A stretch of DNA of 6,572 bases from DATLZM01 sp035559315 (GTDB taxonomy: Bacteria; Actinomycetota; UBA4738; HRBIN12). The position numbers and the translations under genes were made by a program. Shown here piece after piece: positions 1 through 5,206 of this stretch. The notes beneath the pieces are model-generated. The model made no database searches, had not been told where the DNA came from, and was given only the letters and a program-made list of their open reading frames with translations. Numbering within the stretch: position 1 is the first letter of the stretch; the number at the start of each line of letters is the position of its first letter. The DNA lies in assembly GCA_035559315.1 (NCBI GenBank), contig DATMBJ010000124.1:1-6572 (forward strand), written 5' to 3'.

Positions 1-285
1 CGCCAGGAGAACCCGCCCGGAGACCGCGAGCGGGTCGGGGACGGCGCCGGGCGGGGCGTAGCGCGCGGGGACCTCGACCACCCGGAGCGCCCCCGGGACG
101 AGGACCTCCCCGCGGGCCAGGTCGCGGACGGCGACCGCCACCGGGACGGCGGGTCCCGCGACGGGCCGCAGCGCTTCGAGCCGTGCCTGGTAGCCGTGGA
201 CCAGCAGCCAGGCCGAGGCCCCCGCGGCCACCGCGAGGAGCCCGAGGAACTTGGAGCTCGCGGACGAGCGCCGGATGAGGAGCAG
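1..285 (-). CDS. SAF-domain / CpaB-like membrane-anchored protein, 5' part only
   Basis: The gene runs off the left edge; 95 N-terminal codons are present. The protein begins with a short basic stretch (IRRSSASSK, about residues 3-11), then one hydrophobic segment (about 12-28, FLGLLAVAAGASAWLLV) typical of a membrane anchor. From about residue 44 it matches a SAF domain: VAVAVRDLARGEVL, then a RVVEVPARYAPPGAV stretch and SGRVLLA. This pattern is typical of CpaB (Flp pilus assembly) and of the SAF proteins that actinobacteria often carry near fmdB. Whether it serves a pilus cannot be told without the C-terminus. The start is unusual. An in-frame TGA lies at 294-292, and no ATG, GTG or TTG occurs before a GTG inside the hydrophobic segment. 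A CTG at 285-283 sits 9 bases after a full-length Shine-Dalgarno sequence, so I chose it. A frameshift or sequence error at the 5' end is the alternative. The family call is fairly sure; the start is inferred. Confidence 0.8.
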   Translation of the reverse strand, partial: MLLIRRSSASSKFLGLLAVAAGASAWLLVHGYQARLEALRPVAGPAVPVAVAVRDLARGEVLVPGALRVVEVPARYAPPGAVPDPLAVSGRVLLA

Positions 286-290
286 CCGAC

Positions 291-299
291 ATCACCTCC
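291..299 (-). promoter_or_regulatory. Ribosome binding site GGAGGTGAT for the SAF gene (CTG start)
   Basis: Read on the minus strand, the sequence GGAGGTGAT is a nine-base perfect complement of the usual 16S rRNA 3' end. Its GGAGG core is 9 bases from the CTG at 285-283, which is a normal spacing. The ATG at 292-290 overlaps the site and leads into a frame that does not encode the SAF protein. This site is the main reason for placing the start at CTG. Confidence 0.7.
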
Positions 300-318
300 C
301 GAACGAGCGGACCGTGGC

Positions 319-324
319 ACCCTA
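319..324 (-). promoter_or_regulatory. Possible -10 element upstream of the SAF gene
   Basis: The minus strand reads TAGGGT, which fits TAnnnT, about 34 bases upstream of the proposed CTG start. I see no convincing -35 at the usual distance. It lies between the hairpin that ends the previous gene and the ribosome binding site, where a promoter would be expected. The evidence is weak. Confidence 0.25.
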
Positions 325-362
325 CCCCGGCGGGCTCGATCGCGCAGTGATCCCGCGCACAG

Positions 363-376
363 CCCGGGCGCCCGGG
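363..376 (-). terminator. GC-rich palindrome, possible terminator hairpin
   Basis: CCCGGGCGCCCGGG is a perfect 14-base palindrome that can fold as a 5-base-pair stem with a 4-base loop. It starts 11 bases after the stop codon of the 57-residue gene and precedes the SAF gene on the same strand. No T-tract follows, so it would have to act as the T-less type of hairpin proposed for GC-rich actinobacteria. Runs of G and C make chance palindromes common here, so the call is tentative. Confidence 0.35.
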
Positions 377-387
377 GCCCGGCCGCC

Positions 388-561
388 TCAGTCCCCGGGC
401 TCGGGCGGCGCGGCGAGGGGCAGGACCTGGACGCGGAAGTCCTCGAGCGCGTCCTTGCCGACGATCAGCCGGACCGACTCGCGGATCCGCTCGGCGAGCT
501 GATCCGGGTCCTCCGCGGTCCGGAAGCGCAGCTCGACGGTGACGAGGAACGGCTCGGGCAT
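388..561 (-). CDS. Small conserved-looking hypothetical protein, 57 residues
   Basis: An ATG at 561 opens a 57-residue frame ending in TGA at 390-388. I do not recognise the family. The protein starts MPEPFLVTVELRF, a likely beta strand, followed by an acidic amphipathic helix (about residues 16-34, with AERIRESVRL), a second strand (DFRVQVLPL, about 41-49) and a short Pro/Glu tail. This looks like a small beta-alpha-beta fold. It follows the MTAP stop by 40 bases on the same strand and probably shares its transcript. No clear ribosome binding site precedes the ATG, and no earlier in-frame start is available. Codon use is typical of the window, with G or C at nearly every third position. The ordered alternation of hydrophobic and charged residues argues against a shadow frame, but there is no homology support. 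Confidence 0.6.
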   Translation of the reverse strand: MPEPFLVTVELRFRTAEDPDQLAERIRESVRLIVGKDALEDFRVQVLPLAAPPEPGD

Positions 562-601
562 GCCCGGATGGTACCCGGGGACGGCCGTGGGAAAGACCCC
601 C

Positions 602-1396
602 TCAGACCTCGAACCGCGCGCCCTTGAGCGCGGTCGCGCAGGGGCAGTCCCGCTCCGCCGGCAGGGCCGCGATCGCCGCGAACAGCAGGTCCCGGAGGCG
701 GGCGTTGTTCTCGTTGAAGACCCGGATGACCTCCTCGTGGGTCACGGGCGGGATCCCGGGGACGCCCACGTCGTAGTCGGTGACGAGCGAGATGTTCGCG
801 TAGCAGAGCTCGAGCTCCCGGGCGAGGACCGCCTCCGGGTACTGGGTCATGTTGATGACCTCCCACCCCTGCGCCTGGAACCAAGCCGATTCCGCGCGGG
901 TGGAGAACCGGGGCCCCTCGACCACCACGACCGTGCCCCGCTCGTGCATCGTGATCCCCCGCTCCCGGCCGGCACGGACGATTACCTCGCGCATGGTCGG
1001 GCAGTAGGGGTCGGCGAACGAGATGTGGGTGGTCTCGGGGCCGTCGTAGAACGTGTGGGGGCGGGTGCGGGTGCGGTCCACGAGCTGGTCGCAGACGACG
1101 AAGTCCCCGGGGCGGACGTGCGGCTGGAGCGAGCCCACCGCGCAGGGCCCGAAGATCCGCCCCACGCCCAGCTCCTTCATCGCCCGGACGTTCGCCCGGT
1201 AGGGGACGCGGTGCGGGGGGTACTCGTGCTTCACGCCGTGGCGGGGGAGGAACGCGACCCGGCGGCCGGCGACCTCCCCGATGGCCACCGTCGCGGAGGG
1301 CTCCCCGTAGGGCGTCTCGACCTGGACGTGTTCGACCTCCTCGAGGAACGAGTAGAACCCCGAGCCCCCGAAGACGCCGATCTCCGCCGTGCTCAG
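602..1396 (-). CDS. mtnP: S-methyl-5'-thioadenosine phosphorylase (MTAP)
   Basis: This cytosolic enzyme phosphorolyses methylthioadenosine, a by-product of polyamine synthesis, to adenine and 5-methylthioribose-1-phosphate for methionine and purine salvage. The 264-residue length is close to the family norm. Visible motifs are GGSGFY (10-15), the phosphate-site PRHG (51-54), VPYRAN (64-69), GSLQ (88-91), DRT (107-109), SFADPYC (126-132), EGPRFSTRAES (160-170), INMT (181-184) and TDYD (206-209). The two aspartates of TDYD are the residues that, in human MTAP, recognise the 6-aminopurine. This favours MTAP over the methylthioinosine phosphorylase or guanosine-type relatives. A C-terminal CPC (251-253) resembles the CXC motif described in archaeal MTAP. 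The start is CTG at 1396-1394, overlapping the fmdB TGA as CTGA, with AAGGAG 8 bases upstream. The next canonical starts upstream are GTGs at 1588 and 1597, far inside fmdB. The next one downstream would remove GGSG. The function is secure and the start is well supported but unusual. Confidence 0.93.
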   Translation of the reverse strand: MSTAEIGVFGGSGFYSFLEEVEHVQVETPYGEPSATVAIGEVAGRRVAFLPRHGVKHEYPPHRVPYRANVRAMKELGVGRIFGPCAVGSLQPHVRPGDFVVCDQLVDRTRTRPHTFYDGPETTHISFADPYCPTMREVIVRAGRERGITMHERGTVVVVEGPRFSTRAESAWFQAQGWEVINMTQYPEAVLARELELCYANISLVTDYDVGVPGIPPVTHEEVIRVFNENNARLRDLLFAAIAALPAERDCPCATALKGARFEV

Positions 1397-1680
1397 GCCG
1401 TCCGCTCCTTCGCCGGCCGCGCGTCGGCGCCGCCGGACCCCTCGCCCGAGGCGCCGGAGGCGCCCGTCCCGCCGCCCGAGCTCTCCCCGGCCGCCTTCGA
1501 CCCCTTGCGGTTGTCGGTCGAGTAGAAGCCCGAGCCCTTGAACAGGATCCCCGCGGGGTGGAAGACCTTCCGGAGCCGACCCCCGCACGCGCCGCACACG
1601 GCGAGGGGGTCGTCCCCGAAGGACTGCACCACCTCGAGGTGCTGTCCGCAGTCCACGCAGGCGTACTCGTAGGTCGGCAT
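1393..1680 (-). CDS. FmdB-family zinc-ribbon protein, resembling the redox-regulated chaperone Ruc
   Basis: This is a 95-residue protein. The N-terminal zinc ribbon has two CXXC knuckles, Cys8/Cys11 and Cys29/Cys32, in the family pattern MPTYEYACVDCG and CGACGGRLRKVF. A conserved FKGSGFYSTDNR box (47-58) follows. From about residue 59 to the end it is a low-complexity, presumably disordered tail rich in Gly, Ser and Ala. This layout matches M. tuberculosis Rv0991c (Ruc), which as I recall is a zinc-binding, oxidation-activated chaperone that works with Hsp70. The position, divergent from the galU-moeA group, is also the same. Other FmdB proteins are annotated only as putative regulators, so the chaperone role is by analogy. 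The gene heads a minus-strand cluster and its stop overlaps the MTAP start. There is no ribosome binding site before the ATG, and a -10 element lies 10 bases upstream, which suggests a leaderless or nearly leaderless transcript. Confidence 0.9.
   Translation of the reverse strand: MPTYEYACVDCGQHLEVVQSFGDDPLAVCGACGGRLRKVFHPAGILFKGSGFYSTDNRKGSKAAGESSGGGTGASGASGEGSGGADARPAKERTA
1405..1410 (-). promoter_or_regulatory. Ribosome binding site AAGGAG for the MTAP CTG start
   Basis: On the minus strand AAGGAG lies inside the last codons of fmdB, 8 bases before the CTG at 1396-1394. The spacing is optimal. The CTGA overlap with the fmdB stop suggests translational coupling. The site decides the start, because no ATG, GTG or TTG is available nearby in frame. 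Confidence 0.7.
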
Positions 1681-1690
1681 CCCGGGAGCG

Positions 1691-1696
1691 AGTATA
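1691..1696 (-). promoter_or_regulatory. -10 element TATACT for fmdB (leaderless-type promoter)
   Basis: TATACT matches five of six consensus bases and is a rare AT-rich island in this sequence. It ends 10 bases before the fmdB ATG. Transcription would therefore begin at or within a few bases of the start codon, which agrees with the absence of a ribosome binding site. No good -35 is visible. The core GTATAC is itself palindromic, so a weak plus-strand role cannot be excluded. Confidence 0.55.
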
Positions 1697-1748
1697 CGGG
1701 CGGCCCCGGCGGGGATGATGGGCCGGAGCGCGCCGCGCCGCGAGCCGC

Positions 1749-1754
1749 TAGCAT
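1749..1754 (+). promoter_or_regulatory. Possible -10 element TAGCAT for the ferritin-like gene
   Basis: TAGCAT fits TAnnnT and lies about 40 bases upstream of the ATG at 1794, in the 113-base divergent gap with fmdB. It would give a leader of roughly 30 bases that includes the GGAGG at 1781-1785. No convincing -35 is seen, so the call is weak. Confidence 0.3.
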
Positions 1755-1793
1755 CGCGGGTGGCCGGCGGCGGGTCCGGCGGAGGTGGTCGCG

Positions 1794-2273
1794 ATGGGGG
1801 AGATGGGTCGGAAGATCGTCAAGCTCGACGTGGGCGAGCTGCTGGGGGACCTCTCCAGGGCGTTCGCGAACGAGTGGGTCGCCCACTTCTACTACTCGGT
1901 GGGGGCCCACCTCGTGACCGGGCTCCAGGGCGACGACCTCGCGGGGCGGATGCGCGCGGGGGCCGGGGAGGAGCTCTCCCACGCCGACCTGATCGCGAAG
2001 CGGATCGCCGAGCTCGGCGGGGAGCCCCCCGCGGACCTGGTCGGGCTGGCCCGGCTCGCCACGGTCCCCGTGCTCGCCGTGCCGGACCGTCGGTCGGACT
2101 GGCAGGGGTGGATCCGGGCGCTCCTCGAGGTGGAGCGCCACGTGATCGGCGAGTACGAGCGGCTCGTGGAGAAGACCCGCCACGCCGACCCCGTCACCCA
2201 CGAGCTCGCCGAGCAGCTCCTGGCCGCCGAGGTCGCCGAGGAGGAGGAGCTCGAGAACCTCCTCGGGGACTGA
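1794..2273 (+). CDS. Ferritin-like diiron protein (bacterioferritin/Dps-like), 159 residues
   Basis: The protein is almost entirely helical and carries the spaced acidic and histidine residues of a ferritin-type four-helix bundle. Candidate iron ligands are Glu27 in helix A (ANEW), an ExxH at Glu60-His63 in helix B, glutamates in LLEVERHVIGEYERL (111-124) in helix C, and ExxE at Glu146-Glu149 in helix D. EELSHADLIAKRIAELGGEP (59-78) is close to the equivalent helix of bacterioferritin and Dps-like proteins. The likely role is iron oxidation and storage or peroxide protection in the cytoplasm, but the exact subfamily is not settled. The start is ATG 1794, because GGAGG at 1781-1785 lies 8 bases before it. 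A GTG at 1785 overlaps that site and an ATG at 1803 is less well placed. It diverges from fmdB and sits 60 bases before galU, where related actinobacteria usually have a 5-formyltetrahydrofolate cyclo-ligase on the other strand. Confidence 0.85.
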   Translation: MGEMGRKIVKLDVGELLGDLSRAFANEWVAHFYYSVGAHLVTGLQGDDLAGRMRAGAGEELSHADLIAKRIAELGGEPPADLVGLARLATVPVLAVPDRRSDWQGWIRALLEVERHVIGEYERLVEKTRHADPVTHELAEQLLAAEVAEEEELENLLGD

Positions 2274-2302
2274 GGCGCTGGAGCGACGGCGGGCGTACGG
2301 GG

Positions 2303-2308
2303 TACCCT
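2303..2308 (+). promoter_or_regulatory. Possible -10 element upstream of galU
   Basis: TACCCT fits TAnnnT in the 60-base gap after the ferritin-like gene and would give a leader of about 20 bases containing the galU ribosome binding site. No -35 match is seen. Read-through from the ferritin-like gene is equally possible, because no terminator is visible between the two. Confidence 0.2.
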
Positions 2309-2333
2309 TCCCCGGCCCGAGGAGGAGGCGCCG

Positions 2334-3218
2334 ATGACGAAGCGGGTCCAGAAGGCCGTGATCCCGGCGGCGGGGCTCGGCACCCGGTTCCTCCCGGCCA
2401 CCAAGGCCCAGCCCAAGGAGATGCTCCCGGTCGTGGACAAGCCCTCGATCCAGTACGTGGTCGAGGAGGCGGTCCGGGCCGGGCTCACCGACATCCTGAT
2501 CATCACCGGGCGCGGCAAGCGGTCGATCGAGGACCACTTCGACCGGTCCTTCGAGCTCGAGTACTTCCTCGAGACCCGGCAGAAGTTCGAGGAGCTGAAG
2601 CTGGTCCGCGAGGTCTCGGAGATGGCCCAGATCCACTACATCCGCCAGCGGGATCCGCTGGGCCTGGGCCACGCGGTCTCCGTCGCCGAGCAGCACGTGG
2701 GCGACGAGCCGTTCGCGGTCCTGCTCGGGGACGACCTGATCGCCGAGAGCCAGCCGCTCCTCCAGGAGATGCTCAAGATCCACGAGCGCTACGGGCGCAG
2801 CGTGATCGCGGTCCAGGAGGTGGCCCGCCACGAGATCCCGCTGTACGGGGTGATCGAGCCGGAGTTCGTCGAGGAGGACCTGGCCCGGGTGGTCTCGATC
2901 GTGGAGAAGCCCGCCCCGGAGGAGGCGCCCTCGAACCTCGCGGCGATCGGCCGGTACATCCTCACGCCCGAGATCTTCGACGCGCTCCGGGAGACGAAGC
3001 CGGGACGGGGCGGCGAGGTGCAGCTCACCGACGCCATCAACCTCCTCGCCAAGGAGCAGGCGGTGTACGCCTACGTCTTCGAGAACGGCCGGTTCGACGT
3101 GGGGAACAAGCTGGACTACCTCAAGGCCACGGTCGAGATCGCGATCGACCGGGAGGACGTGGGCGAGGAGTTCCGGGCCTACCTCGCCGACCTCGTCCGG
3201 CGGCGGAAACTCGTGTAG
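2334..3218 (+). CDS. galU: UTP-glucose-1-phosphate uridylyltransferase GalU
   Basis: The enzyme joins UTP and glucose-1-phosphate to give UDP-glucose, the donor for envelope glycans, trehalose and other glucosides. At 294 residues it has the usual bacterial GalU length. Visible elements are the nucleotide-binding signature GLGTRFLPATKAQPKEMLP (14-32), DKPSIQY (35-41), the metal-binding GDD (132-134), EKP (191-193), GRY (206-208), GGEVQLTDA (226-234) and FDVGNKLDYLKA (254-265). These are features of GalU rather than of RmlA or GlmU. ATG 2334 is preceded by GAGGAGGAGG about 5 bases upstream. The gene follows the ferritin-like gene by 60 bases and is followed 41 bases later by moeA, the pairing known from mycobacteria and Streptomyces. 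Identification is firm. Confidence 0.97.
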   Translation: MTKRVQKAVIPAAGLGTRFLPATKAQPKEMLPVVDKPSIQYVVEEAVRAGLTDILIITGRGKRSIEDHFDRSFELEYFLETRQKFEELKLVREVSEMAQIHYIRQRDPLGLGHAVSVAEQHVGDEPFAVLLGDDLIAESQPLLQEMLKIHERYGRSVIAVQEVARHEIPLYGVIEPEFVEEDLARVVSIVEKPAPEEAPSNLAAIGRYILTPEIFDALRETKPGRGGEVQLTDAINLLAKEQAVYAYVFENGRFDVGNKLDYLKATVEIAIDREDVGEEFRAYLADLVRRRKLV

Positions 3219-3243
3219 CCGCTCACGGGGCCGGGCCACGCCA

Positions 3244-3249
3244 TAGACT
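3244..3249 (+). promoter_or_regulatory. -10 element TAGACT for moeA (leaderless-type promoter)
   Basis: TAGACT matches four of six consensus bases and ends 10 bases before the moeA ATG at 3260, the same geometry as the fmdB promoter. No ribosome binding site lies between the galU stop and this ATG. A leaderless transcript starting at or near the ATG is therefore likely. The -35 region is poor (CTCACG at 3222-3227 is the best candidate). Confidence 0.5.
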
Positions 3250-3259
3250 GGGGCACGCC

Positions 3260-4522
3260 ATGGCGCTCATGCCGCACGCCCACGACCACGCGGGCGGCGA
3301 GGGGCTGCTCTCGGTGGAGGAGGCCAGGGAGCGGATCCTCTCCCGGATCGAGCCGCTCGCCCCCCTGGACGTCCCCCTCACCGAGGCCCACGGGTGCGTG
3401 CTGGCCCGGGAGGTGGTGGCGGGCGAGGACGTCCCCTCGTTCGCCTCGTCGGCGATGGACGGCTTCGCGGTGCGGGCCGCGGACGTCGCGGGCGCCGCGC
3501 CGACGGCCCCGGTCGAGCTCAGGATCGTGGGGCGGGCGCCGATCGGCCGGGCCCCCGAGGGGACCGTGGGCCACGGAGAGGCGATCCGGATCGCGACCGG
3601 CGCTCCCATCCCCGCCGGGGCCGACGCGGTGGTCCCCATCGAGGACTGCGAGGTGGAGGGGGAGCGCGTCCGGGTGCTGGCCCCGGTCCCGGAGGGCAAG
3701 CACGTGCGGCCCGCCGGGGAGGACCTCCGGGCCGGCGAGGTCCTGGTGCCGGCGGGACGGCGGCTGGGCGCGCCCGAGCTCGGCCTCCTCGCCGCGGCGG
3801 GGGCGGCGCAGGTGTCCATCCACCCCCGGCCCCGCGTCGTGGTGCTCTCCACCGGGGACGAGCTCGTGGAGCCCTCCCGGGTGCCGGCCTTCGGGCAGGT
3901 CCGGGACTCCAACGCCTACCTCCTGTACGGGGCGCTCCGGGAGGCCGGGGCCATCCCCGTGCTGGCCGGGATGGTCCCCGACGACGTCGACCGGTTCCGC
4001 GACACCGTCCTCTCCTACCTGATCCAGGCCGACGCGTTCATCTCCTCGGGCGGGGTGTCGGTCGGGGAGCGGGACGTGGTGAAGGCCGCCTTCTTCCGCC
4101 GGGGCGAGGTGGAGTTCTTCCGGGTCGCGATGCAGCCGGGGATGCCACAGGGGTTCGGGCACGTCGAGGGGAAGCCCTACTTCGGGCTGCCGGGGAACCC
4201 GGTCTCGGTGTTCGTCTCGTTCGAGGTCTTCATCCGCCCCGCGCTCCTCAAGATGATGGGGCGGCGGCAGCTCGCCCGCCCGGAGGTCGTGGCCCGGCTC
4301 GAGGAGGACGTGAGCGGCCCCCGGGGGAAGACCCAGTTCGCCCGGGTCCTGGTCCGCCGCGGCGCCGACGGCTGGCTGGCCCGTCCGACCGGCGGGCGGG
4401 GCTCGAACCTGATCGGGACGGTGGCCCGGGCCAACGGGCTGGCCGTGATCCCGCCCGAGGTGGAGACCGCGTCGGCGGGGAGCGAGGTCCGGGTGATGCT
4501 GTTCCGGGCCCTGGAGGAGTGA
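3260..4522 (+). CDS. moeA: Molybdopterin molybdotransferase MoeA (gephyrin-like protein, Glp)
   Basis: MoeA inserts molybdate into adenylylated molybdopterin, the last common step of molybdenum cofactor synthesis. The 420 residues cover the full family. Visible motifs are SAMDGFAVRA (64-73), IRIATGAPIPAGADAVVPIE (109-128), RPAGEDLRAGEVL (150-162), the MoaB/Mog-like domain start VVVLSTGDELVEP (193-205), GQVRDSNAYLL (212-222), ISSGGVSVGERDVV (261-274), VAMQPGMPQGFG (289-300), GLPGNPVSVFVSFEVFIRP (309-327) and the C-terminal beta domain. The KPGKP of E. coli MoeA reads QPGMP here, a change I believe recurs in actinobacterial paralogues. In Corynebacterium a paralogue called Glp binds FtsZ and partners a membrane receptor encoded nearby. 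The membrane gene at 5207 fits that receptor, so a division role is possible. The tail of moeA overlaps moaC. A second ATG at 3269 is an alternative start. Confidence 0.95.
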   Translation: MALMPHAHDHAGGEGLLSVEEARERILSRIEPLAPLDVPLTEAHGCVLAREVVAGEDVPSFASSAMDGFAVRAADVAGAAPTAPVELRIVGRAPIGRAPEGTVGHGEAIRIATGAPIPAGADAVVPIEDCEVEGERVRVLAPVPEGKHVRPAGEDLRAGEVLVPAGRRLGAPELGLLAAAGAAQVSIHPRPRVVVLSTGDELVEPSRVPAFGQVRDSNAYLLYGALREAGAIPVLAGMVPDDVDRFRDTVLSYLIQADAFISSGGVSVGERDVVKAAFFRRGEVEFFRVAMQPGMPQGFGHVEGKPYFGLPGNPVSVFVSFEVFIRPALLKMMGRRQLARPEVVARLEEDVSGPRGKTQFARVLVRRGADGWLARPTGGRGSNLIGTVARANGLAVIPPEVETASAGSEVRVMLFRALEE

Positions 4523-5040
4523 TGGGGGACCCGGCCCGGCCCGCGGGGGACGCCGCGGAGGCCGCCGGCGCGGCGGACGACCCCGGGCGGCCGGTCGACG
4601 CCGCCCGGATGGTGGAGGTCGGCGCCAAGGACGTCACCGAGCGCGAGGCCACCGCCGAGTGCGTCGTGACGATGACGCCCGAGGCCTGCCGGCGGCTCGT
4701 CGAGGGGACCCCGAAGGGGGACCCCATCGAGGCCGCCCGGGTGGCCGGGCTCCTCGGGGCGAAGCGGACCCCCGACCTCCTCCCGTTCTGCCACCCCGTG
4801 GCCGTCACCGGCGCCGAGGTCGTGGTCGAGCCGGACCCGGCGGCGGGGACGATCCGCGTGCGGACCACCGTCCGCGCCCGGGACCGGACCGGCGTCGAGA
4901 TGGAGGCCCTCACCGCGGCCGCCGTGGCCGCGCTCTCCCTGTACGACACCGCGAAGGCCTACGACCGGGCCGCGGTGATCTCGGGCCTCCGGCTCCTCGA
5001 GAAGCGGGGCGGCAAGAGCGGACACTACGTGGCCCGCTGA
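4522..5040 (+). CDS. moaC: Cyclic pyranopterin monophosphate synthase MoaC
   Basis: MoaC converts 3',8-cyclo-7,8-dihydro-GTP, the MoaA product, to cyclic pyranopterin monophosphate. The 172 residues comprise an Ala/Asp/Pro-rich extension of about 29 residues and the full domain. Visible motifs are MVEVGAKDVTEREA (30-43), GAKRTPDLLPFCHP (79-92), GVEMEALTA (124-132), YDTAKAYD (141-148) and GGKSGHY (163-169). Residues corresponding, by memory, to the E. coli active site are present: Lys36, Lys65, His91, Glu126, Glu128, Asp142 and Lys145. The position of E. coli Asp17 is Glu32 here. The ATG at 4522 shares a base with the moeA stop (TGATG), and GGAGG at 4513-4517 lies 4 bases upstream, so the pair is translationally coupled. 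An internal ATG at codon 30 would give a shorter protein but lacks a comparable site. No moaA or moaD is in the window. Confidence 0.95.
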   Translation: MGDPARPAGDAAEAAGAADDPGRPVDAARMVEVGAKDVTEREATAECVVTMTPEACRRLVEGTPKGDPIEAARVAGLLGAKRTPDLLPFCHPVAVTGAEVVVEPDPAAGTIRVRTTVRARDRTGVEMEALTAAAVAALSLYDTAKAYDRAAVISGLRLLEKRGGKSGHYVAR

Positions 5041-5118
5041 CGGTCCGCGACCTCCGGTGCCACGCTCCGCGTCCGGCCCCCCGCCCTCCCGCCGAGAGAG
5101 TGATCTCATCGATGTTGT

Positions 5119-5147
5119 TTGTGCCGCAGCATGTCGCGTGCTACGGT
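5119..5147 (+). promoter_or_regulatory. Probable promoter for the membrane-protein gene
   Basis: TTGTGC at 5119-5124 and TACGGT at 5142-5147 are separated by exactly 17 bases, the standard sigma-70-type arrangement, in the only clearly AT-richer gap of the window (about 5100-5170). The predicted start near 5154 leaves a leader of about 50 bases containing the GGAGG at 5192-5196. A 23-base imperfect inverted repeat (5124-5146) lies over the spacer and most of the -10 element. The rest of the 166-base gap (5041-5206) shows no convincing gene or terminator. Confidence 0.5.
5124..5146. repeat. Imperfect inverted repeat over the promoter, possible operator
   Basis: The 23-base element has 11-base arms around a central C. 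The left arm is CCGCAGCATGT, and the reverse complement of the right arm is CCGTAGCACGC, so 8 of 11 positions match. It covers the spacer and most of the -10 element, where a repressor site would act. It could also fold in single-stranded form as AGCATG-TCG-CGTGCT with one G-T pair. No known regulator motif is recognised. Confidence 0.3.
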
Positions 5148-5206
5148 CCGGTTCCAGCCCAGATGTTGTGTCGCGACCGGGGAGACGGCACGGAGGGGCT
5201 GGACGC

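Noticed and set aside
196..627. Plus-strand frames antisense to the SAF gene and the 57-residue gene
   Set aside because: They are rich in Arg, Gly and Pro with no motif, whereas the minus strand encodes a recognisable SAF domain.
465..3239. A 924-residue open frame on the minus strand spanning several genes
   Set aside because: It runs antisense to galU and the ferritin-like gene and across the MTAP/fmdB region in another frame. It has biased composition and no recognisable domain, as expected where stop codons are rare in high-GC DNA.
1715..4522. A 935-residue plus-strand frame that ends as moeA
   Set aside because: Only the part from 3260 is moeA. The upstream part is an Arg/Gly/Pro-rich out-of-frame reading of the ferritin-like gene and galU, so this is not a fusion protein.
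3394..5040. A 548-residue plus-strand frame that ends as moaC
   Set aside because: The part before 4522 is an out-of-frame, Arg/Gly-rich shadow of moeA. The MoaC domain begins after 4522.
5057..5206. An extended N-terminus for the membrane protein, using the open frame from 5057
   Set aside because: The added residues are not protein-like and include the promoter region. GTG 5207 has a GGAGG site and begins just before the first membrane helix.
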